From: Acidobacteriota bacterium
GTDB lineage: Bacteria; Acidobacteriota; UBA6911
DNA: 63,880 bases
Direction of reading: 5' to 3'
NCBI GenBank assembly: GCA_031271905.1
Contig: JAISUT010000034.1
Coordinates: 1 to 63,880, forward strand
The first letter of the stretch is position 1; every line of letters starts with the position of its first letter. The notes beneath the pieces are model-generated. The model was not told the DNA's origin and searched no databases. It worked only from the letters and a program-made list of their open reading frames with translations. Made by a program: the position numbers and the translations under genes. Shown here piece by piece: positions 57,296 through 63,880 of this stretch.

Positions 57296-58336
57296 ATGGC
57301 AACCATCGAAGCGCGCGATTTCAAGATACTCGTGACCGGCGGGGCGGGCTACATCGGCTCGCACACCGTCGTCGAGCTGCAACAGCAGGGGTTCCCCGTC
57401 GTGGTCATCGACGACCTCTCCAACTCGCGGGCGTCGGTCATCGGGCGCATCGGGGAGATCACCGGCGTCGAACCGGAGTTCCACAGGTTCGACTTGACCG
57501 ACCGCAGCCGGACGGCCGCGTTTTTCGCCGACCATCCGGGGCTGGGCGCGGTCATCCATTTCGCGGCGTTCAAGGCGGTGGGCGAGTCGATGGGGGCGCC
57601 GCTGAAATACTACCGCAACAACCTGGCGTCGCTGGTCAACGTCCTGGAAGGGATGCGCGACGCGCGCGTCGGGAACCTGGTGTTCTCCTCCTCCTGCACC
57701 GTCTACGGCCAGCCGGACGAGCTGCCGGTGCGGGAGACCTCGCCGGTGAAAGACGCCTGGTCCCCCTACGGCAACACCAAGCAGATGTCCGAGCAGATCA
57801 TCCGCTTCTCGACCGCCGCCTGCGGCATCCGCGCCATCGCCCTGCGCTACTTCAACCCCGTGGGGGCGCACGGGTCGGCGTTGATCGGCGAACTGCCCCT
57901 GGGCGTCCCCGCCAACCTGGTCCCCTTCATCACGCAGACCGCCGCCGGGAGGCGCGAGTGCCTGAGCGTCTTCGGCACCGACTACCCGACGCCGGACGGC
58001 ACCGCCATCCGCGACTACATCCATGTCGTGGACTTGGCGAAGGCCCACGTCGCCGCCGTGTGCCGGATGGCGGACGGCAGGGCGCAGGCGGATTTTGAGG
58101 TCTTCAACGTGGGGACCGGCGACGGCCACAGCGTGCGCGAGGTGGTGCAGGCGTTTGAAAGGGTCTCCGGGCGGAAGCTGCCGGTGCGGTACGTCGGGCG
58201 CCGGCCGGGCGACATCGTGGAGGTGTGGGCGGACACCTCGCTCGCGGGCGAAGCCCTCGGTTGGAAGGCGGAAAAGACGCTGGACGAGATGATGCTCTCC
58301 GCCTGGAGATGGCAACAGGCGCTCGAAGGTCAGTGA
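57296..58336 (+). CDS. galE: UDP-glucose 4-epimerase
   Basis: Interconverts UDP-glucose and UDP-galactose. It has 346 residues. The NAD-binding TGGAGYIGSH is at the N-terminus, the catalytic Ser/Thr region is FSSSCTVYG, and the Tyr-x3-Lys is in YGNTKQMSE. ALRYFNPVGAHGS and GTAIRDYIHVVDLA are the classic GalE blocks. ATG 57296 has GGGAGGGG five bases upstream; ATG 57281 is an alternative. It is not in an obvious sugar operon; it follows mutL by 64 bases. Confidence 0.95.
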   Translation: MATIEARDFKILVTGGAGYIGSHTVVELQQQGFPVVVIDDLSNSRASVIGRIGEITGVEPEFHRFDLTDRSRTAAFFADHPGLGAVIHFAAFKAVGESMGAPLKYYRNNLASLVNVLEGMRDARVGNLVFSSSCTVYGQPDELPVRETSPVKDAWSPYGNTKQMSEQIIRFSTAACGIRAIALRYFNPVGAHGSALIGELPLGVPANLVPFITQTAAGRRECLSVFGTDYPTPDGTAIRDYIHVVDLAKAHVAAVCRMADGRAQADFEVFNVGTGDGHSVREVVQAFERVSGRKLPVRYVGRRPGDIVEVWADTSLAGEALGWKAEKTLDEMMLSAWRWQQALEGQ

Positions 58337-58352
58337 CGCCCTCCGATCCCGC

Positions 58353-58382
58353 GATCGAATCTTCGAAATTGGTAATCGAATC
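58353..58382 (+). promoter_or_regulatory. direct repeat upstream of the large sensor gene, possible regulator site
   Basis: GATCGAATC (58353-58361) and AATCGAATC (58374-58382) repeat ATCGAATC exactly, 21 bases apart (two helical turns), 88 bases before the sensor gene. TTCGAA lies between them. Confidence 0.4.
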
Positions 58383-58400
58383 CCCGCGAACTGCCGAAAC

Positions 58401-58425
58401 GGGACGGGTAGGGGTTTTCCGTCCC
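58401..58425 (+). other. hairpin between galE and the sensor gene
   Basis: GGGACGG (58401-58407) pairs with CCGTCCC (58419-58425) with an 11-base loop ending TTTT. It may end galE transcripts, although no T-run follows the stem. Confidence 0.35.
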
Positions 58426-58469
58426 ATCCGCCGGTGCGAGCATGACGGGCTCCTGCGCCGGGGCGAGCC

Positions 58470-61400
58470 ATGTTGAAAAAAACGAGTCTGAAAACCAAGC
58501 TGTTCTTCATCGTCGCGACGGTGGCGGCGCTGTCCTTCCTCGCGGTCTCGTGGATCGTCTCCACCCGCACCGCCGCCATGGCGCGGGAAGAGGCGTTCAG
58601 CCTCGCCCAGGAGACGGCGGACAAGTACAAGAACGAGATCAAGGCGGAGCTGCAAGGGGCGCGCATCACCGCCGAGACGCTGGCGACGGTTTTCGAGACG
58701 CTGAAAAGCCACGACCTGACCGACCGCGAGATGATGAACGACATCCTGCGGGGCGCATTGGCGAAAAAGGAGTACATAACCGCCTTCTGCATCGCCTACG
58801 ACCCGGACGCGCTGGACGGCAAGGACAAGGAGTTCGCGGGCGTGGCGCCCGCCTACGACGCCACCGGGCGCTACGCCCCCTACTGGAACAAGCTGGGGGA
58901 CGACATCGCGGTCGAGCCGCTGTACGACATCGACATCGCCGACTGGTACATCGTCCCCAAGAACGAGCGGCACGAGTACATCACCGACCCCTACCCGTAC
59001 CACGTCCAAGGGCGCGAGGTCATGCTGGCGAGCCTGATCTTCCCCATCGTCCACAAGGGCGACTTCATCGGCATCATCTCCTCGGACATCGTCCTGGACA
59101 AGTTGCAGGACATGGTCACGCGCGTGAACCCCCGCGACCAGGGGGGCTACACGGAGATATTCTCGAACGCCGGCGCCATCGTGGCGCACCCGGACAAGGC
59201 GCACCTCGGCAAAGACCTCGCCGAGTCGCTGGCGGTCGCGATGTTGCAGGGCGCCCCCGCCAGCGCCCCGGCGGCGTTACGACGCGCGCAAGGCTACCTG
59301 GAGGCGCACCCGCCCGGAGAGGGGGACGGCGAGGAGCAGGCGAAGCGGCGGCGCGGCATGGAGAAGTTCGTGAGGGAGCTGGAGGCGTATGCCGTCCGCG
59401 GCGGGCGGCTGCCCGACCTAGGGTTGCTGTCCCCCGAGATGGCGGCGGAGATGCTTCAGGCGGACCCCGCATTCCAGCGCCACGCGGCGGAGGCGAAGGC
59501 CGCCATCCGGAAGGGCGAGCAGTACGTCTTGAAAGGCGGCGACTTCTACACCGTCTACGTCCCCATCCGCTTCAGCGACGTCACCAACCCCTGGTCGGTG
59601 GCGGTCAGCATCCCTATGGACCGGGTGCTGGCAAACGCCGCCTCCATGCGCAACTTCGTACTGGCGGTGTCCGTCGTCGCGATAGGCGTCCTCGCCGTCA
59701 TCCTCTACCTGATCGCGGGGAACTTCACGCGCCCCATCCTCGGGCTGTCGCAAGCGGCCAGATCCATCGGCGAGGGGGACTTCGACGCGGAGATACCCGT
59801 CATCCGCAGCGACGACGAGATCGGCGCCCTGTCCAATGCGTTCCGCTTCATGGAGGAGAAGATCGACGCCCTCGTCCGCGAGTTGCAGGAGCGCGCCCGC
59901 GAGTTGGAGGAGAAGAACAGGAACCTGAACCGCCTGAGCGAGCTGAAGGACGAGTTCCTCGCCAACACGTCGCACGAGTTGCGCACGCCCATCAACGGCA
60001 TCATCGGCATCGCCGAGTCGATGGTGGACGGCGCGACCGGCCCCTTGACCGACGAGCAGAAATACAACCTCGCCATCGTCTCCAACAGCGGCAAGCGGCT
60101 GTCCAACATGATCAACGACATCCTGGACTTCACGAAGCTTAAAAACCAGGAGATCGCGCTGCAAATCAAGCCCGTCGACCTGAAGACCATCGTAGACACC
60201 GTCCTGATCCTGTCCAAGCCCCTGGTCAAGGGGAAGGATCTGCGGCTGTCGGACGAGATCGACGCCTCCCTGCCCGCCGCCAGCGCCGACGAGAACAGGA
60301 TGCAGCAGATATTGTACAACCTGGTCGGCAACGCCATAAAGTTCACCGAGAAGGGGGTGGTCTCCATCTCCGCCGAGGTGCGGGGCGGCTACGTCGCGGT
60401 CACGGTCGCAGACACCGGCATCGGCATCCCGGAGGGCGAGTTCGACAGGATATTCGAATCCTTCGCGCAGGTTGACGGCTCCACCGCGCGGGAATACGGC
60501 GGCACGGGGCTTGGGCTCTCGATCACCAAGAAGCTCGTCGAGCTGCACGGCGGACAGATCCGCGTCGAGTCCCGGCAGGGCGCGGGATCCCGCTTCACCT
60601 TCACGGTCCCGGTGGCGCAGGCGCAAGCGGCGCCGGCGGACGGCGCGGCGGCGCAGACGGTCCTGGACATCGAGGACTACGCCCAAGGCGCCGGCGCTGG
60701 CGGTGCGGTCGCCGCCCCCCCCGGCGCCCCCAGGATATTGGTGGTCGATGACGAGCCGATAAACATCCAGGTGCTGAAGAACCTCCTTTCGATACGCGAC
60801 TATTCCGTGACCACGGCGTACAACGGCGCCGAGGCGCTGGATCTGTTCGCCCAAGGGGCGGAGTTCGACATCATCCTGCTCGACGTCATGATGCCCAAGA
60901 TGTCGGGGTACGAGGTCTGCCGCCGACTGCGCGAGGACTATTCCCTGTTCGAGCTGCCCATCCTGATGCTCACGGCGAAGAACCAGGTGCAAGACGTCGT
61001 GCTGGGCTTCCAGTCCGGCGCGAACGACTACGTGCAAAAGCCCTTCGACAAGGACGAGCTGCTGGCGCGCGTGCGGACGCTGCTCTCGCTGCGCAAGGCG
61101 GTGAGCGACGCCATCGAGACCGAGAAGCAGTTCGAGAACGAGAAGCAGAAGCGGATGTTCGAGGAGACCCTGCGTGAGGTCACCCGGGCGATAACATCGA
61201 CGCTCGACCTGAAGGAGGTCTTGGAGAAGATATTGGAGGCGATGTCGCAATTCATAGACTTCGACAAGTCGGCGGTGCTCCTGAGCGAAGGCGACAACTT
61301 CGTCGTCAAGTCGAACAACGGCTTCGGCGCCTCCCGCGTCGCGGAAGGGATGCCCGTTGACGTCGTCCGCGACAAGTTCGTCAACAAGATCACCCTGACC

Positions 61401-62153
61401 AGGGAGGCGGTCATCAGCAACGACCTCGACACCTGTTTCAGGGAGGACGCCCCGGCGGGGGGCGACGGCGGCGGCGTGCTGGCGGGCATCCCCGTGATCT
61501 ACCGGGACGACCTGCTGGGGGTCATCGTCATGAGCTGCCGCGACAAGGCGGTCTCCAAAGAGCTGCTGTTCACGCTGGCGGGGCAGGCGGGGGTCGCCAT
61601 CCAGAACGCGCGCCTGTTCGAGAAGATCAACACGATGGCGACGCGGGACGGCCTGACGGGGCTGTACAACCGCCGCTACTTCTTCGAGCTGGCGGAGATG
61701 GAGTTCGCCCGCTACAAACGCTACGGCTCGCCGCTGTCGGTACTCATGATGGACATCGACCACTTCAAGGGCATCAACGACAAGTACGGCCACGCCATCG
61801 GCGACCGGGTGCTGACGCATCTGGCGCGGAAGCTGGACACGCTGCTCCGGGAAAGCGACATCGTCGGCAGGTACGGCGGCGAGGAGTTCGCGGTGCTGCT
61901 GCCGGAGACGCAGCCGGATGTCGCGAGCGTCATCGCCGAGCGCATACGGAAAGCCATCGAGGACGACGTGGTGTGGACGGACGGCTTCGGGGTGGTCCGG
62001 TACACCCTGAGCATCGGCGTCGGGGCGTTCGCCCGGGAGTCCGAATCGGTCGCCGAAGTCTTCAACGCCGCCGACAAGCGGCTGTACGAGGCGAAGGAGG
62101 CGGGGCGCAACCGGGTGATGGTGCAAGAGGCCGCCGACGGGATGCGGGCGTAA
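58470..62153 (+). CDS. membrane hybrid histidine kinase/diguanylate cyclase (dCache-HAMP-HisKA-HATPase-REC-GAF-GGDEF)
   Basis: A 1,227-residue inner-membrane sensor. Two membrane helices (about 12-31 and 392-415) enclose a periplasmic dCache-like domain containing the [10 protein letters not shown]-type fold (read as DIADWYIVP). This domain carries a ~90-residue charged insert (about 255-345). HAMP follows, then HisKA with His502 in [13 protein letters not shown]. HATPase has [19 protein letters not shown] and [13 protein letters not shown]. The receiver has Asp805 in [18 protein letters not shown]-like domain (about 900-1050) and a GGDEF end the protein, with GGEEF at 1136-1140 and I-site RESD five residues before it. 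All catalytic residues look intact. It likely couples phosphorelay to c-di-GMP synthesis in one chain. Confidence 0.93.
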   Translation: MLKKTSLKTKLFFIVATVAALSFLAVSWIVSTRTAAMAREEAFSLAQETADKYKNEIKAELQGARITAETLATVFETLKSHDLTDREMMNDILRGALAKKEYITAFCIAYDPDALDGKDKEFAGVAPAYDATGRYAPYWNKLGDDIAVEPLYDIDIADWYIVPKNERHEYITDPYPYHVQGREVMLASLIFPIVHKGDFIGIISSDIVLDKLQDMVTRVNPRDQGGYTEIFSNAGAIVAHPDKAHLGKDLAESLAVAMLQGAPASAPAALRRAQGYLEAHPPGEGDGEEQAKRRRGMEKFVRELEAYAVRGGRLPDLGLLSPEMAAEMLQADPAFQRHAAEAKAAIRKGEQYVLKGGDFYTVYVPIRFSDVTNPWSVAVSIPMDRVLANAASMRNFVLAVSVVAIGVLAVILYLIAGNFTRPILGLSQAARSIGEGDFDAEIPVIRSDDEIGALSNAFRFMEEKIDALVRELQERARELEEKNRNLNRLSELKDEFLANTSHELRTPINGIIGIAESMVDGATGPLTDEQKYNLAIVSNSGKRLSNMINDILDFTKLKNQEIALQIKPVDLKTIVDTVLILSKPLVKGKDLRLSDEIDASLPAASADENRMQQILYNLVGNAIKFTEKGVVSISAEVRGGYVAVTVADTGIGIPEGEFDRIFESFAQVDGSTAREYGGTGLGLSITKKLVELHGGQIRVESRQGAGSRFTFTVPVAQAQAAPADGAAAQTVLDIEDYAQGAGAGGAVAAPPGAPRILVVDDEPINIQVLKNLLSIRDYSVTTAYNGAEALDLFAQGAEFDIILLDVMMPKMSGYEVCRRLREDYSLFELPILMLTAKNQVQDVVLGFQSGANDYVQKPFDKDELLARVRTLLSLRKAVSDAIETEKQFENEKQKRMFEETLREVTRAITSTLDLKEVLEKILEAMSQFIDFDKSAVLLSEGDNFVVKSNNGFGASRVAEGMPVDVVRDKFVNKITLTREAVISNDLDTCFREDAPAGGDGGGVLAGIPVIYRDDLLGVIVMSCRDKAVSKELLFTLAGQAGVAIQNARLFEKINTMATRDGLTGLYNRRYFFELAEMEFARYKRYGSPLSVLMMDIDHFKGINDKYGHAIGDRVLTHLARKLDTLLRESDIVGRYGGEEFAVLLPETQPDVASVIAERIRKAIEDDVVWTDGFGVVRYTLSIGVGAFARESESVAEVFNAADKRLYEAKEAGRNRVMVQEAADGMRA

Positions 62154-62265
62154 TACGACCCGAAGGAACGGGGGATGGGAAATAACCCAACCCTGTAGGC
62201 GTATAGGGACATACGTCGAGCACGCCCGCCCAAGCAGCAACGCAGCAGACGCGCCGTCATGCGCC

Positions 62266-62302
62266 CGTGCGACAAACGGCGGGTTGGCGCGGAGCCGTTA
62301 CA
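62266..62302. repeat. dispersed intergenic repeat, family 2, partial copy C
   Basis: TGCGACAAACGGCGGGTTGG is followed directly by CGCGGAGCCGTTACATACC. It joins the first ~20 bases of copy A to the last ~10 (GGAGCCGTTA), as if the middle had been lost. The rest of the gap 62154-62382 holds no gene. Confidence 0.4.
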
Positions 62303-62382
62303 TACCGCCCCCCCTGCGGGCAGTAGATTTCCTTAACCTGGACTTCTAGGGAAGCCGATAGGTCTCGCCAGAGAAGGACTGG

Positions 62383-62787
62383 ATGGAAATGACAAGTCAA
62401 GCAGAATCTTATCGGGCGGTCGTTGAAAGTTTCGCGCAAGCCGACAGATGGGTGTTCGCCCAAGACATCTCCGATCACCAAGCATTCGTTGCCGGGCGGA
62501 CGGCAAAGATGCAGGCGCCGCTCGAGCTGGCCGACAGGATGTTGGCGGACTCCTCGCCCGGAGGGCAATCCGGCGGCTATGACTGGTCGGCGAGGATAAA
62601 GGTCGAGCTCCAGACGGAGCGGGTGCTGTCTGCCCTTCTCGATGAAATCGCCCTCGGAACGTCCCAGCCCCTCGGTCAAATGAGAGAACTTTTCGTCACA
62701 GTGCAAAAAGCCCAGTTTTTCTCCACCTGTTCCCGTGTCTACAAGTACATAGTCTGGTTGGGCCAGGGGAGTGTGTTAAAGAAATAG
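62383..62787 (+). CDS. small protein of unknown function, 3' end probably altered by the adjacent IS
   Basis: I do not recognise this 134-residue protein. It is hydrophilic and helical in its first ~110 residues (MTSQAESYRAVVESFAQ, ELADRMLADSSPG, VLSALLDEIALG). The last five codons (SVLKK-stop) fall in what looks like the IS left end at 62772, so the original C-terminus may have been longer. ATG 62383 or 62389 could start it; GAAGGAC lies upstream. The 62154-62382 leader contains a dispersed repeat. It has no clear operon partner. Confidence 0.45.
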   Translation: MEMTSQAESYRAVVESFAQADRWVFAQDISDHQAFVAGRTAKMQAPLELADRMLADSSPGGQSGGYDWSARIKVELQTERVLSALLDEIALGTSQPLGQMRELFVTVQKAQFFSTCSRVYKYIVWLGQGSVLKK

Positions 62788-62843
62788 ACAGTTTGCCTAG
62801 ACAAAAAAGGGTATAACCCTTTGGAAACGCAAGGAGGCAAACG

Positions 62844-63125
62844 ATGACTGTGACGAGGCAGAAATACGACGAGGAATTCAAGAAGAACGCGGTGAAGCTG
62901 TCGTACGCGAGCCCGAAGGGGGTGGCGGAGATCGCGAAAGACCTCGGGGTGAACGCGAACCTGCTGTACCGGTGGCGGCAGCGGTGGACGTCCGGCGGGG
63001 ACAAGACGAGGTACGCGACGCTGGAGCAGGAGCTTCGCGCGACGCAGCGGGAGCTGGCGGAAGTGCGCATGGAGCGCGACATGTTAAAAAAAGCGGCGGC
63101 CTACTTCGCGAGTCTGCACAAGTGA
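62844..63125 (+). CDS. IS3-family transposase OrfA
   Basis: A 93-residue helix-turn-helix and leucine-zipper protein that binds the IS ends. The N-terminal RQKYDEEFKKNAVKLSYASP and VAEIAKDLGVNANLLYRWRQRW are typical of the IS3 OrfA HTH_Tnp_1 domain. A charged zipper (ATLEQELRATQRELAEVRME) and the conserved DMLKKAAAYFA end follow. AAGGAGGCAAACG precedes ATG 62844. Near its end an A7 run in the right frame allows a -1 shift to orfB. Confidence 0.93.
   Translation: MTVTRQKYDEEFKKNAVKLSYASPKGVAEIAKDLGVNANLLYRWRQRWTSGGDKTRYATLEQELRATQRELAEVRMERDMLKKAAAYFASLHK
63086..63092 (+). promoter_or_regulatory. programmed -1 frameshift heptamer of the IS3-type element
   Basis: Seven A's read as A-AAA-AAA in the orfA frame (TTA AAA AAA). 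After a -1 slip the frame stays open through AGCGGCGGCCTACTTCGCG into orfB with no stop, giving the OrfAB fusion transposase. Confidence 0.7.
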
Positions 63126-63880
63126 AATACGCATTCATACTGGGGCATCCCGAGCATCCGGTGGCGAGGTGGGCCGAGAGGTTGCAGATAGAGAGGACGG
63201 GTTATTACGCATGGCTGAAGTGCCGCGACGAGCGTCTGGAGCGCCTGGAGCGGTTGCGGAGGCGCATCCGGGAGGAGTTCGACAGGAGCCGCGGCACGTA
63301 CGGGCCGGACCGCGTGGCGGCGGAGTTGCGCAAGGCCGGGGAGAAGGTGGGGCGTCGGCGGTGCGCGGCGGAGATGGCGGGGATGGGGCTGAAGTCAATC
63401 CACCGGCGGCAGAGGGCGCGGAGCCTGACCGACAGCCGGAAGGCGCGCGGCGACGAGGGGCGCCCGAACATCCTGAGGGCGGAAGGCGTGCCGTCGGTGC
63501 CGAGGACGGCGCTGGCCGGCGACATCACGTATCTGAAGACCGGGGAGGGTTTCGTGTACTACTGCGCGGTCAGGGACCTGGCGACCGGGGAGGTGCTGGG
63601 CGACTCGATGTCCGACCGTATGACGGCGGAGCTGGCGGTCGACGCCATGCGCGCGGCCGTGTCGCGCCACCGGCTCGCGGAAGGGTGCGTCTTCCACAGC
63701 GACCGGGGCAGCCAATACACGTCCGAGGCGTACAGGGGGCTCCTGTCGCGAAGCGGCGTCCGGCAGAGCTTCTCGCGCGTGGGAATGCCCGGCGACAACG
63801 CATGGTCGGAGAGCTTCTTCGCCACGTTGAAGAAGGAGCTGACCCACTGGCGGCATTACGAGACGAGGGAATCGGTCCGG
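63122..63880 (+). CDS. IS3-family transposase OrfB (partial, runs off the window)
   Basis: The catalytic DDE integrase part, 253 codons visible. GTG 63122 overlaps the orfA stop in the -1 frame. An HTH_21-type region (RLRRRIREEFDRSRGTYGPDRV) comes first. The integrase core has the first Asp in LAGDITYLKT, the second in CVFHSDRGSQYTS, and the Glu in NAWSESFFATLKKEL. All three are intact, so the element may be active if its right end is complete. The normal length is about 270-290 residues, so little is missing. Confidence 0.93.
   Translation, partial: MKYAFILGHPEHPVARWAERLQIERTGYYAWLKCRDERLERLERLRRRIREEFDRSRGTYGPDRVAAELRKAGEKVGRRRCAAEMAGMGLKSIHRRQRARSLTDSRKARGDEGRPNILRAEGVPSVPRTALAGDITYLKTGEGFVYYCAVRDLATGEVLGDSMSDRMTAELAVDAMRAAVSRHRLAEGCVFHSDRGSQYTSEAYRGLLSRSGVRQSFSRVGMPGDNAWSESFFATLKKELTHWRHYETRESVR

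Larger units (their letters stand above)
62772..63880 (+). mobile_element. IS3-family insertion sequence, right end outside the window
   Basis: Two overlapping frames (orfA, orfB) with a DDE transposase define the element. The left end is placed near 62772 at TGTGTTAAAGAAATAGACAG because IS3 ends usually begin with TG and orfA normally starts 50-90 bases inside. The right inverted repeat cannot be checked. It abuts the small gene at 62383-62787. Confidence 0.8.

Overview
The window is about 64 kb of GC-rich chromosome from a Gram-negative bacterium. Support for this includes lipid A type late acylation (LpxL/HtrB-like), LolA, LspA, a UB2H-containing bifunctional PBP, hopanoid-type sugar enzymes and a SurA-like isomerase. 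MutS2, an endonuclease-type MutL, a split F0 ATP synthase locus (atpZ-I-B-E-F) and a Cys-rich HisS fit a deep Pseudomonadota or former Deltaproteobacteria lineage. I cannot assign a genus. Nearly all of the window is housekeeping DNA. The accessory parts are a decayed alkaline phosphatase fragment at the left edge, several dispersed non-coding repeats, a large signalling complement, and an IS3-family element cut off by the right edge.

Layout. 1-900: phoA-like remnant and tRNA-Arg(CCG). 0.9-6.1 kb (minus): lepB-carA-carB. 6.5-7.7 kb: a double VanZ-like membrane protein. 7.8-12.2 kb (minus): lysC-dapB-dapA-DUF1015, the entry to lysine/diaminopimelate synthesis. 12.5-15.9 kb: a 165-bp inverted-repeat element, a hybrid histidine kinase and a receiver-GGDEF diguanylate cyclase. 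16-21.8 kb: ddl, a YdcH-like protein, psd-pssA and mutS2. 21.8-25 kb: a class A PBP (minus) divergent from greA. 25-27.8 kb: F0 ATP synthase genes. 28-33.6 kb: tRNA-Ser(CGA), a cytochrome b5-DUF2231 fusion, a polyprenyl diphosphate synthase, coaE, a parvulin isomerase and a sodium:solute symporter. 33.7-39.3 kb (minus): ileS-lspA-inositol monophosphatase-lolA-yqeY. 39.4-43.4 kb: pdxB followed by an hpnI-hpnK-small DMT transporter cassette. 43.5-48.3 kb (minus): a PilZ protein and a 1,284-residue coiled-coil protein that looks like a histidine pseudokinase. 48.6-53.2 kb (minus): an LpxL-like acyltransferase, an ArnT-like glycosyltransferase and a UbiD-family decarboxylase. 53.2-62.2 kb: an exported protein of unknown function, hisS, mutL, galE and a seven-module sensor kinase/diguanylate cyclase. 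62.4-63.9 kb: a small unknown gene abutted by the IS3-type element.

Two themes stand out. First, at least nine copies of an intergenic inverted-repeat element lie between genes, several inside operons (lepB/carA, dapB/dapA, atpB/atpE) or in a 5' leader (greA). They come as about 124-bp long forms and about 63-bp short forms, and the short form is what a deletion between two internal direct repeats would leave. Second, c-di-GMP signalling is dense. There are two proteins with intact GGEEF and RxxD sites, one PilZ receptor, and next to that receptor a receiver/PAS/coiled-coil pseudokinase that may act as a scaffold. This last pair is the best candidate for an undescribed system here.
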